Notes under the pieces: generated by a model
Databases searched by the model: none
What the model was told of the DNA's origin: nothing
Seen by the model: the letters and a program-made list of their open reading frames with translations, nothing else
Translations under genes and position numbers: made by a program
Shown: positions 1 to 6,182 of the stretch, piece after piece
How the letters are laid out: the number at the start of each line of letters is the position of its first letter
Numbering within the stretch: position 1 is the first letter of the stretch
DNA from: Candidatus Gastranaerophilales bacterium
Lineage (GTDB): Bacteria > Cyanobacteriota > Vampirovibrionia > Gastranaerophilales > Gastranaerophilaceae
NCBI GenBank assembly: GCA_944323945.1
Contig: CALUUL010000082.1
Coordinates: 1-6,850 of the forward strand
Direction: 5' to 3'
DNA length: 6,850 nt

Positions 1-91
1 TATTTTTCTTTGTACTCTTTCTAAGAAATATTAACATAAAAACACTAACTATTTGTATTTAAAAATGTTCGTGTTAACATGTTTCTTGAAA

Positions 92-97
92 TATAAT
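92..97 (+). promoter_or_regulatory. Possible -10 box for the rpsF operon
   Basis: A perfect TATAAT lies 10 nt before the rpsF Shine-Dalgarno, which would place transcription start near 103-105 and give a leader of about 16 nt. No good -35 hexamer is visible at 16-18 nt spacing (the region around 68-74 reads TTCGTGT), and there is no TGn extension. In DNA this AT-rich a TATAAT can occur by chance, and the true promoter could lie further upstream or outside the window. Positions 1-91 hold no ORF or RNA gene that I can recognise. Confidence 0.3.
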
Positions 98-106
98 GTA
101 TAAATC

Positions 107-112
107 AAGGAG
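107..112 (+). promoter_or_regulatory. Ribosome binding site that fixes the rpsF start at TTG 120
   Basis: AAGGAG is followed by a 7-nt spacer (AATTAAA) and then TTG at 120-122. This is ideal Shine-Dalgarno geometry for the TTG. The site lies inside the reading frame that would be opened by the upstream ATG at 96, so that ATG is not the likely start. Confidence 0.85.
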
Positions 113-119
113 AATTAAA

Positions 120-416
120 TTGAGAAATTACGAATTATTATCAATAATTAAACCTAATATCGATTCTGAAGAATTTGATAAATTGGTTGTTAAAATTGAA
201 GAAGCAATTGTTGCTCTTGATGGTAAAGTTACATCAACAGACAAAATGGGCAGAAAAAAATTATCATATGATATTAAAGATTTCAGAGACGGCTACTTTG
301 TAGTTCACAACTTTGAAATGGATCCTGCTCAAGTAGCTAAATTCAACAGACAATTAAGATTAAATGAAAATGTTTTGAGAATTATGCTTCTTGAAACTTC
401 TGAAGTAAAAGCGTAA
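120..416 (+). CDS. rpsF: 30S ribosomal protein S6 (bS6)
   Basis: This is ribosomal protein S6, a small-subunit platform protein that binds 16S rRNA as a heterodimer with S18. From the TTG start it is 98 residues, normal for the family, and begins (M)RNYELLSIIKPN, matching the typical S6 opening 'RxYE...ilkP'. Further family features are the 'GKV...DKMGRKKLSYDIKDFRDGYF' core (quoted in part) and the late 'FNRQLRLNENVLRIMLL' segment, which forms the last strand and helix. An in-frame ATG at 96 would add eight residues (MYKSRRIK), but these overlap the AAGGAG ribosome-binding site and have no counterpart in S6 proteins, so TTG 120 is chosen. It is the first gene of an rpsF-ssb-rpsR operon; the gap to ssb is 14 nt. 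Identification is secure; the start choice is strong but inferred. Confidence 0.96.
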   Translation: MRNYELLSIIKPNIDSEEFDKLVVKIEEAIVALDGKVTSTDKMGRKKLSYDIKDFRDGYFVVHNFEMDPAQVAKFNRQLRLNENVLRIMLLETSEVKA

Positions 417-430
417 TTACGGAGAATAAA

Positions 431-838
431 ATGTCAATAGCAAAAGCAGTTATATCAGGCACAGTATATAGAAATCCCGAAAAAAGATTTACCGGGAATA
501 ATATTCCTGTAACAACTTTCACTTTAAATATTGACGAAAAAGAACAATCATTAGTTAGAATAGTTGCTCGCGGTAATAATGCCGAAACTATTGAGCAATC
601 AGTTTCTAAAGGTGATAAGATTGTTGTTGAAGGCAGACTTCAAATCTCAAGTGTTCAAGGCGATGACGGCACTGATAAAAAAGTTATGGAAATTGATTTA
701 TCAAGTTTTGAGGTTATTTCTTCTTCTCAATCTGTATCATCATCTTCTTCTTCAAAAAATTCATCTGATGAGGTTGTTAAATTCTCGGAAGTTGAAATGG
801 ATGATGTTTTAATCGGTGAAGAAGAGATTCCGTTTTAG
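431..838 (+). CDS. ssb: Single-stranded DNA-binding protein SSB
   Basis: SSB coats single-stranded DNA in replication, recombination and repair and recruits partner proteins through its C-terminal tip. The 135-residue product has the expected plan. An OB-fold occupies about residues 1-96, starting '[20 protein letters not shown]' and including '[10 protein letters not shown]'. A short disordered linker at about 97-112 is almost pure serine. An acidic tail follows, ending EEEIPF, the partner-docking motif equivalent to DDDIPF of other SSBs. The linker is shorter than in E. coli SSB (178 aa) and lacks its Gly/Gln/Pro richness. GGAG at 422-425 precedes the ATG by 5 nt. The position between rpsF and rpsR is the classic ssb location in many bacteria. 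The OB-fold is somewhat divergent (the usual 'W/F..V..f' aromatic pattern is reduced: 'LVRIVARG'), but the order of elements and the tail make the call firm. Confidence 0.94.
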   Translation: MSIAKAVISGTVYRNPEKRFTGNNIPVTTFTLNIDEKEQSLVRIVARGNNAETIEQSVSKGDKIVVEGRLQISSVQGDDGTDKKVMEIDLSSFEVISSSQSVSSSSSSKNSSDEVVKFSEVEMDDVLIGEEEIPF

Positions 839-864
839 AAAGACTAGTAAAGGAAAAATTAAAA

Positions 865-1098
865 ATGGCAAAAGAACAATTAGACAAGAAAAAACGTAAA
901 AACTGCAGCTTCTGTGCTGATAAAGTTACATCTATTGATTACAAAGATGCTCAAAAATTAAGAAAATATTTAACTGAAGCAGGTAAAATTCTTCCAAGAA
1001 GAATTACAGGTACTTGTGCTGAACATCAAAGAATGCTTGCTAAAGCTGTTAAAAAAGCAAGAGAAGCTTCTTTATTATGTTATGTTTTTGAGTCTTAG
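865..1098 (+). CDS. rpsR: 30S ribosomal protein S18 (bS18), zinc-binding type
   Basis: S18 is a small basic 30S platform protein and partner of S6. The 77-residue product has the diagnostic family block '[20 protein letters not shown]' followed by [12 protein letters not shown] and a basic terminal helix with '[13 protein letters not shown]'. Cys14, Cys17 (CSFC), Cys51 and His54 (CAEH) give the CxxC...CxxH pattern of the zinc-ribbon 'C+' form of S18. That suggests a bound zinc, unlike the cysteine-poor forms that replace it in some zinc-limited bacteria. AAAGGA at 849-854 lies about 10 nt before the ATG. The gene is last in the operon. rplI (L9), which follows rpsR in many bacteria, is absent here, and a strong terminator begins 25 nt after the stop codon. 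Confidence 0.97.
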   Translation: MAKEQLDKKKRKNCSFCADKVTSIDYKDAQKLRKYLTEAGKILPRRITGTCAEHQRMLAKAVKKAREASLLCYVFES

Positions 1099-1123
1099 TA
1101 TATAATCAAAAATAGTTTATTTT

Positions 1124-1150
1124 AAAAGAGAGAACTATGTTCTCTCTTTT
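1124..1150. terminator. Bidirectional intrinsic terminator between rpsR and the convergent reverse-strand gene
   Basis: AAAAGAGAGAAC (1124-1135) pairs perfectly with GTTCTCTCTTTT (1139-1150) around a 3-nt TAT loop, a 12-bp stem. On the + strand the 3' arm runs into six Ts (1147-1152), giving a classic intrinsic terminator for the rpsF operon. On the - strand the 3' arm likewise ends in TTTT, so the same hairpin can stop transcription of the gene whose stop codon abuts it at 1151-1153. The hairpin thus separates two converging transcription units. Confidence 0.9.
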
Positions 1151-1846
1151 TTAGTCTCTGATAATTTGAACGGAAGATCTTGTTGATACTGTTGGTGGCA
1201 GCCAATATGAACTTCTTTGAACTCTGTTATGCGGATAGTGAACAGGTCTATGAGGATGTCTTCCATGATAATATCTGCTTGGATTATATCCGTTATTAAA
1301 ATATCTGTTATTTAAGCCTGAATTAATGAAGTTATTATTGTTATAAAAAGGATTGTGAAGATAACGATTGTGATTATGGTATCTATTGTGATATGGACAG
1401 TAGTTATTATAACCATTCATAAAATTTAAAAATTCGTTTCCATATGTATTTGTTGAATAACCATAGCCTGATGTTGTCATAGATGGTGTAAAGCCTGTCA
1501 TTGTTCCCGTTGTATCAAAAGTAGAGGTTACATTATCCCAAAATCTTCTTATGGCACTTCTCTTTTGACCAGGGTAGTAATTTTCTCTCGGATTTATAAT
1601 TGCACTTTGTCTTGAGTTTCCTGAGATATGTTTTAACATATCTATTCTTGAATCTAAATCACCTGATTGTGCCATTCCGAAAAAATCTGTTTCCAGACGA
1701 TTTAGTCTTTCTGCTATACTTTCATTTGCATAGCTTTCGCCATATTTTGATAATTCTATATTTGTTATTTCATTTTCTGAAAAACAAAATCCTATTATTG
1801 CTGTAAATAAAAATATTATTTTTATAATAAATAATTTTTTTAACAT
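1151..1846 (-). CDS. Secreted protein of unknown function with Asn/His/Tyr-rich C-terminal half
   Basis: I do not recognise a named family. Numbering here is from the first ATG at 1849 (232 aa). The second ATG, at 1846, is preferred because it lies 7 nt from the GGAG Shine-Dalgarno at 1854-1857, whereas the first lies only 4 nt away. A signal peptide is clear: a KK pair, a hydrophobic run to about residue 23 and a possible cleavage near CFS|EN. The only cysteine there does not form a lipobox. Residues 36-72 are charged and helical, with 'ERLNRLETDFFG' and 'DLDSRIDML', resembling the RLxxLE...FG segments I recall from exported proteins of cyanobacteria and Vampirovibrionia. About residues 142-208 are low-complexity, with roughly 19 Asn, 11 Tyr and 9 His, which could bind metal or form a flexible or adhesive surface; no function can be assigned. 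It lies 71 nt downstream of another exported protein gene on the same strand and probably shares its transcript. Confidence 0.8.
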   Translation of the reverse strand: MLKKLFIIKIIFLFTAIIGFCFSENEITNIELSKYGESYANESIAERLNRLETDFFGMAQSGDLDSRIDMLKHISGNSRQSAIINPRENYYPGQKRSAIRRFWDNVTSTFDTTGTMTGFTPSMTTSGYGYSTNTYGNEFLNFMNGYNNYCPYHNRYHNHNRYLHNPFYNNNNFINSGLNNRYFNNGYNPSRYYHGRHPHRPVHYPHNRVQRSSYWLPPTVSTRSSVQIIRD

Positions 1847-1920
1847 CATTTATCTCCCTATTATATATAGGAGTAAAAATAATATTTTATAAACAGACAC
1901 TAAGCTATAATAAAGTATAA

Positions 1921-2532
1921 TTATTCCAAATTCTTTAATATAAAAATAGTTTCGTTTACATTTACCAATAGTTTTTCCAACTTTGAGTCTAAATTTTCTT
2001 TAGTATATATATTATTTGTTGAAGTGTATGGCAAATATTTTTGTGAAACCAAACCTTGAGTTCTGAAATTTGCGGCTTCTCTTGCTTGTTGAGATATAAT
2101 TATTAATCTGTTATATGATAAGTAATTGCTTTCAGGTTTGTCTTTATATTCTGCCCTTATATATTCAACATTATCAATTAAATTGCTGACTATTGCGTTA
2201 AACATTTGTATATCTTGATTTGTATTTAGGCATTTTCTTAACTTTTCAAGAATAATAATGACGCTGTTCACATCTTTAAGATATTGTGTAGTTTTATCCT
2301 TTTTTACAATTATATCTACATAGTTGTCATTGTCTCTTGGAATTGGTTTGAGTTTTGCTTCATTTTGTTTATCAAGCTCTTCAACAGAAAATGGGGCCAT
2401 TGCTTTTTCATTGTGCTGTTTTCTTAAATAAGAAAATTCTGCATCAATATTAGGAAGTGTGCCTACGTATCCGGCTCCTGTTGTGGTTATGACTATGATA
2501 AATAGTAAAATTATTGTTAGAAACTTATTCAT
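1921..2532 (-). CDS. Exported helical protein of unknown function
   Basis: The 203-residue product has a typical N-terminal export signal: MNK, then a strongly hydrophobic stretch to about residue 18 (TIILLFIIVITTTGAG), with cleavage plausible around residues 20-24. The mature part is hydrophilic and predicted largely helical. Its Pro-containing segment at about 25-68 is probably extended, and about 72-203 alternates hydrophobic and charged residues, ending in two amphipathic stretches (about 88-127 and 176-202). There is one cysteine (Cys101), no lipobox, no catalytic motif and no family I recognise. It is the first gene of a two-gene reverse-strand unit and is divergently oriented from the phospholipid-repair fusion gene. 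No Shine-Dalgarno precedes its ATG; instead a TATAAT ends 7 nt before it. The reading frame, signal peptide and coding character make it a real gene; its role is unknown. Confidence 0.8.
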   Translation of the reverse strand: MNKFLTIILLFIIVITTTGAGYVGTLPNIDAEFSYLRKQHNEKAMAPFSVEELDKQNEAKLKPIPRDNDNYVDIIVKKDKTTQYLKDVNSVIIILEKLRKCLNTNQDIQMFNAIVSNLIDNVEYIRAEYKDKPESNYLSYNRLIIISQQAREAANFRTQGLVSQKYLPYTSTNNIYTKENLDSKLEKLLVNVNETIFILKNLE

Positions 2533-2539
2533 AATTTAT

Positions 2540-2567
2540 ATTATACTGATATTTTTTACAAAGTGAA
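2540..2567 (-). promoter_or_regulatory. Candidate promoter of the two reverse-strand genes, giving a leaderless mRNA
   Basis: On the reverse strand TTCACT (2567-2562; four of six match TTGACA) is followed after 16 nt by a perfect TATAAT (2545-2540). Transcription would begin about 7 nt downstream, at or within a base or two of the ATG at 2532. That would explain why this gene, unlike the others here, has no Shine-Dalgarno. The hexamers and spacing are read directly; use as a promoter is inference. Confidence 0.5.
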
Positions 2568-2629
2568 TAATTATTAAAAACAGGTCTTTTTTATTCTTTA
2601 ATGATATTCTTAAAAAAATAGGAGAAAGT

Positions 2630-5600
2630 ATGAAAAATATTGTTAATAAATTGGGACCTCTTTCAAATATAGAATTTGATAAGTTATTTCTAAGTCAATT
2701 ATTATCGCACTTTGCTGATGCAGTCGTACAGTTTACTTTAGTTGCTATATTGTTGGATAAATTGCCAAATGCCGGAAAAGCTATTGCAATAACATTTTTT
2801 GCATTTCTTCTTCCTCAATTTTTCTTTAGTCCATATTCAGGTGCATTTTGTGATAAGTTCAAAAGAAAAAATATATTGTCATTTAGTTTGTTTTATAGAA
2901 CTTTAATATTATTTTTTGCTACTTATTTAATATTTATGCAGAGTATAATAGACCCTCAATATATATATTTAATCTCTTTTCTTTTAGGTTGCGGAAGTGC
3001 ATTTTTCTATCCTGCGAAAATGGCTATCTTACCTAATTTGGTTGAAGGTTCACAGTTGAAATTTGCAAATGCCATGAATTCATCTATTGGGGCTATTGCT
3101 GTTTTATTTGGTGCATTTATTTCTAATTTTATAATTAGCCATACAAGTTTTATTACCGCTTTAAACATTATTTCTTTTAGTTATTTGTTTTCTGCTTGTT
3201 TGTGTTTGACTATTAAATTGAAATTTAAACAATCATTTTTCAAAATTTCAAACAATATCGTTAATGATATGAATGTTGCCATAAAATACATAAAAAATCA
3301 TAAAAAAGCATTATATTTGGTAATGCTTTCATTTTGTATTCAATTTATAGTTGCTATGTTCTCTAACAACTTAAATACTCTTATAACCGATTATTATGGT
3401 TTAGCGTTTTCTGATTTGACATATCTCAGAACTATTTTGGGCTTTGGCATAATATTAGGTATGTTTTTAACTATATATTTTGCAAGATTACTTAAAGGTG
3501 TTCATCTTTTTTCTATAGGATTTATTGTTTTATGTATAACATTATTTACAGCTAATTTTTGCAATTCAATTGAAATAGCGTGGAAGTGGTTAATTCCAAT
3601 TGGAGTTGCAGATGCAATGGTTGTTATTATGCTTGATACTACATTACAAAAAGTTACTCCGGATAGAGTGAGGGGTAAAATATTCGGTTTGAATTTAACC
3701 TTAAATACATTTAGCTTTTTACTCGGAACGCTAATTATTGCAATCTCTACAGAATATATTCAACCGTTAAATACATTTAAAATTATTGCAGGAATTTCAT
3801 TTATACTCGCAATTTCAGTTCTTTTATTTGATAAAGCCTTTAGGTATTTTTTATTAAAGGCAACTTTAGGACAAATATTCTTGTTATTGTTCAGATACAG
3901 AGTTGAAGGAATAGAAAATTTGCCCAAAAAAGGGAAAGTCATACTTGCAGGTAATCATACAGGGCATTTAGATCCATTTATTCTTCAGATGGCAACAAAA
4001 CGACATTTGTGGTTTGTAACTGGTCCGGCTGCGTTTAAAGTTCCTATCGTAAGGTATCTTTTAAAATTTTATAATGTTTTACCGTTGAATTTTGGTAAAG
4101 GACTTGAAGCAATTGATTCTGCTGTAACTGAACTCAAAAAAGGTGAGGCTGTTATAATCTTTCCTGAAGGGAAGTTTACACCGAATGGTGAACTTTGTAA
4201 ATTTAACAGAGGTGTAGGAATAATGGCAAAACATGCCGATTGTTCCATTGTTCCATTTTGTATTCAAGGCGGTTTTGAGACTTGGAATAAGAATAGAAAA
4301 CTTCCGAAAATTTTTAATACTATTGTTATTCAATTTGGTCAGCCTGTTAAGGATTTAACAAAAAGTGAAAAAGACATTGCTCATGAACTTCAATTAAGAG
4401 TCAATTTTATGAAGAAAGCATTGGAAAGACGCTCTTTCTACCAGATTTCTCAGCATAATTATTCTAATTTCTTAGATTTAATGAGGGATAAAGGTGATAT
4501 TTTTGCACCTGTTAATGCTGTTTCAATGAAAACAAAAGACGGTTATGAGTCGATTACATATATAGAACTTTCCAGAAATGCGAAGAAATTTGCTAATTAT
4601 TTAATTGAAACTGTTGGAGTTAATAGGGAAGATAGAATTGCGATTTTGTCTGAGTCTCGTCCTGAATTTGCTATTGGAATTTTTGCTTCTATTCAAACAG
4701 GTGCAATTACAGTTCCATTGGATGTAAAATTGACCGTATCTGAGCATACAAATATATTGTCTGATTGTAATCCTAGAATATTAATCTGTTCTTCTCATTA
4801 CCTGAATCATGCAATAGAAGTAAAGCAAAATGTAAAATCAATAGAACAAATTTTTGTTTTAGATAAAGAAGAAGAAACTTCATATATGAATGTCTTTGAT
4901 ATTGAAGCGGATGTTGATAAAGATTTAGGGCGTCCCCGTTCTTTGGATGAAACCGCTTTAATTGTTTATACATCAGGTACAACAGGAAATCCCAAAGGTG
5001 TTATGATAAGTTTTGGTAATGTATATTCGCAATTCAAAGATTTTGAGAAAATTTTTAAATTATCATCAAAGAACAGGCTTCTTTCTTTGTTACCTTTAAA
5101 TCATCTGTTAGAGCTTACAGACGGATTTTTTGCAATGCTTTATATGGGTGCTCAAATTGTTTATATAAAAAGTTTGAGTCCTAAAGAACTTACTGAAACA
5201 ATGAAAGAAAAAGGTATAACCAATATGATTGTTGTTCCTTTAGTGGCAAAAATGCTTAAAAATAGCATTGATAAGCAATTAAAGAAGCAGAGTCAAAAAG
5301 TTCAAGCCTTATTCAACCTTATGTATAAAGTTGCAAAATATATGCCTCTAAAAATAAGAAGACTTATGTTTAAATCTATAATAGATGAACTTGGCGGAAA
5401 GTTTGAATGTTTTATTTCAGGTGGTGCTCCTTTAGAACCAGGTATTGCGGAATTCTTTGACAGAATTGGTATTCCTGTATTTCAAGGGTATGGTTTAACA
5501 GAAACAAGTCCTACCGTTTCTACAAATTATTATGACAATAATAAGATAGGTACTGTAGGAAAGCCGCTTCCTTCTGTAAAAGTAAAAATAGCTGATAACG

Positions 5601-6115
5601 GAGAACTTCTTGTAACCGGTCAGAATGTTATGCAGGGCTATTACGGAAAGCCTGAAATGACTGCTGAAGTTATAGATGAAGATGGCTGGTTCCACACGGG
5701 AGATATTGCAGAACTTGATAAAGACGGTTATATAAAAATTACAGGCAGAATTAAAAATATGATAGTATTGGGCGGAGGTAAAAAAATATTCCCGGAAGAA
5801 GTTGAAGCAGTATTAGAACAATCAGATAAAATAAAAGAAATATGTGTGCTTTCATTAAAGATAAAATCCGGAAATAAAGCAGGTACAGAAGAAGTTGGTG
5901 CTATTGTAGTTCCTGCCGATAATATTCTGAACGATGAAAATGTTTCACAAATAATAGAGGAAGAAATAAAAAATCTTGCTCAAAAAAATCTTGCACCATA
6001 CAAAATACCAACCGTGGTTGTTATTCATAAAGATGAACTTCCAAAAACATCTACAAAAAAAGTAAAGAGAAATGAGTTGGTTAAATGGTATGAGTCTGAT
6101 AGTGTTAATGTTTAG
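2630..6115 (+). CDS. aas: Trifunctional LplT-Aas fusion: lysophospholipid transporter / PlsC acyltransferase / acyl-ACP (acyl-CoA) synthetase
   Basis: This 1161-residue inner-membrane protein should carry lysophospholipid across the membrane and re-acylate it with a fatty acid that it activates itself. Residues 1-402 form an MFS transporter of about 12 membrane segments. They carry the MFS motif-A loop (GAFCDKFKRK, 71-80) and the LplT-like block 'YPAKMAIL...GSQLKFAN' (127-147). Residues about 415-600 are a PlsC domain: NHTGHLD (442-448, catalytic His443 and Asp448), FPEG (511-514) and VPF (541-543). Residues about 610-1161 are an AMP-forming acyl-adenylate synthetase: YTSGTTGNPKG (780-790), GYGLTETSP (953-961), WFHTGD (1020-1025), Arg1040 in the hinge and LPKTSTKK with catalytic Lys1144. 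All key residues are present. In E. coli the same functions are split into adjacent lplT (397 aa) and aas (719 aa), in this order. I recall such one-chain fusions in other bacteria. AGGAG at 2620-2624 sits 5 nt before the ATG. Exact acyl donor (ACP or CoA) and lipid are inferred. Confidence 0.92.
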   Translation: MKNIVNKLGPLSNIEFDKLFLSQLLSHFADAVVQFTLVAILLDKLPNAGKAIAITFFAFLLPQFFFSPYSGAFCDKFKRKNILSFSLFYRTLILFFATYLIFMQSIIDPQYIYLISFLLGCGSAFFYPAKMAILPNLVEGSQLKFANAMNSSIGAIAVLFGAFISNFIISHTSFITALNIISFSYLFSACLCLTIKLKFKQSFFKISNNIVNDMNVAIKYIKNHKKALYLVMLSFCIQFIVAMFSNNLNTLITDYYGLAFSDLTYLRTILGFGIILGMFLTIYFARLLKGVHLFSIGFIVLCITLFTANFCNSIEIAWKWLIPIGVADAMVVIMLDTTLQKVTPDRVRGKIFGLNLTLNTFSFLLGTLIIAISTEYIQPLNTFKIIAGISFILAISVLLFDKAFRYFLLKATLGQIFLLLFRYRVEGIENLPKKGKVILAGNHTGHLDPFILQMATKRHLWFVTGPAAFKVPIVRYLLKFYNVLPLNFGKGLEAIDSAVTELKKGEAVIIFPEGKFTPNGELCKFNRGVGIMAKHADCSIVPFCIQGGFETWNKNRKLPKIFNTIVIQFGQPVKDLTKSEKDIAHELQLRVNFMKKALERRSFYQISQHNYSNFLDLMRDKGDIFAPVNAVSMKTKDGYESITYIELSRNAKKFANYLIETVGVNREDRIAILSESRPEFAIGIFASIQTGAITVPLDVKLTVSEHTNILSDCNPRILICSSHYLNHAIEVKQNVKSIEQIFVLDKEEETSYMNVFDIEADVDKDLGRPRSLDETALIVYTSGTTGNPKGVMISFGNVYSQFKDFEKIFKLSSKNRLLSLLPLNHLLELTDGFFAMLYMGAQIVYIKSLSPKELTETMKEKGITNMIVVPLVAKMLKNSIDKQLKKQSQKVQALFNLMYKVAKYMPLKIRRLMFKSIIDELGGKFECFISGGAPLEPGIAEFFDRIGIPVFQGYGLTETSPTVSTNYYDNNKIGTVGKPLPSVKVKIADNGELLVTGQNVMQGYYGKPEMTAEVIDEDGWFHTGDIAELDKDGYIKITGRIKNMIVLGGGKKIFPEEVEAVLEQSDKIKEICVLSLKIKSGNKAGTEEVGAIVVPADNILNDENVSQIIEEEIKNLAQKNLAPYKIPTVVVIHKDELPKTSTKKVKRNELVKWYESDSVNV

Positions 6116-6125
6116 AAATTATTAA

Positions 6126-6154
6126 TTGATTTTTCACTGATTAAATAAGATAAT
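6126..6154 (+). promoter_or_regulatory. Candidate promoter of the TPR gene
   Basis: TTGATT (6126-6131) and GATAAT (6149-6154) are separated by exactly 17 nt, matching four and five of six consensus positions. Transcription start would fall near 6161, just before the Shine-Dalgarno at 6168-6174. No hairpin terminator is visible between the fusion gene's stop at 6115 and this site, so read-through from upstream is also possible. Confidence 0.45.
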
Positions 6155-6167
6155 TAGTATTATCAAG

Positions 6168-6174
6168 AGGGAGG
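6168..6174 (+). promoter_or_regulatory. Strong Shine-Dalgarno pointing to an ATT start at 6183
   Basis: AGGGAGG is the strongest ribosome-binding site in the window. It lies 8 nt before ATT 6183-6185, the ideal distance. A GTG at 6178 is only 3 nt away and in another frame that stops after seven codons. The TPR frame has no ATG, GTG or TTG between its preceding stop (6138-6140) and ATG 6249, which has no Shine-Dalgarno. Confidence 0.65.
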
Positions 6175-6182
6175 ATAGTGCC

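Noticed and set aside
72..79. TGTTAACA palindrome as an operator
   Set aside because: It is only 8 bp in very AT-rich DNA, without a second copy; chance is sufficient.
1..119. Possible S6:S18 autoregulatory leader motif upstream of rpsF
   Set aside because: The known leader carries a conserved CCG-containing bulge or loop mimicking 16S rRNA; no CCG occurs here and only a weak ATGTT/AACAT pairing (65-69 with 76-80) is visible.
564..812. 82-aa open frame inside ssb
   Set aside because: It is an out-of-frame shadow of ssb, Leu/Lys-rich, with no ribosome-binding site.
1600..1806. 68-aa + strand hydrophobic open frame
   Set aside because: It is antisense to the exported protein gene; its Leu/Phe/His composition comes from reversed AT-rich codons and it has no Shine-Dalgarno.
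1876..1888. AAAATAATATTTT palindrome between the two reverse-strand genes as a terminator
   Set aside because: It consists entirely of A-T pairs with a single-base centre, so no stable hairpin can form.
4079..4333. 84-aa reverse-strand frame, with similar ones at 3760-3942, 4773-4982 and 5495-5695
   Set aside because: All lie within the fusion gene on the opposite strand, without a start signal or protein-like composition.
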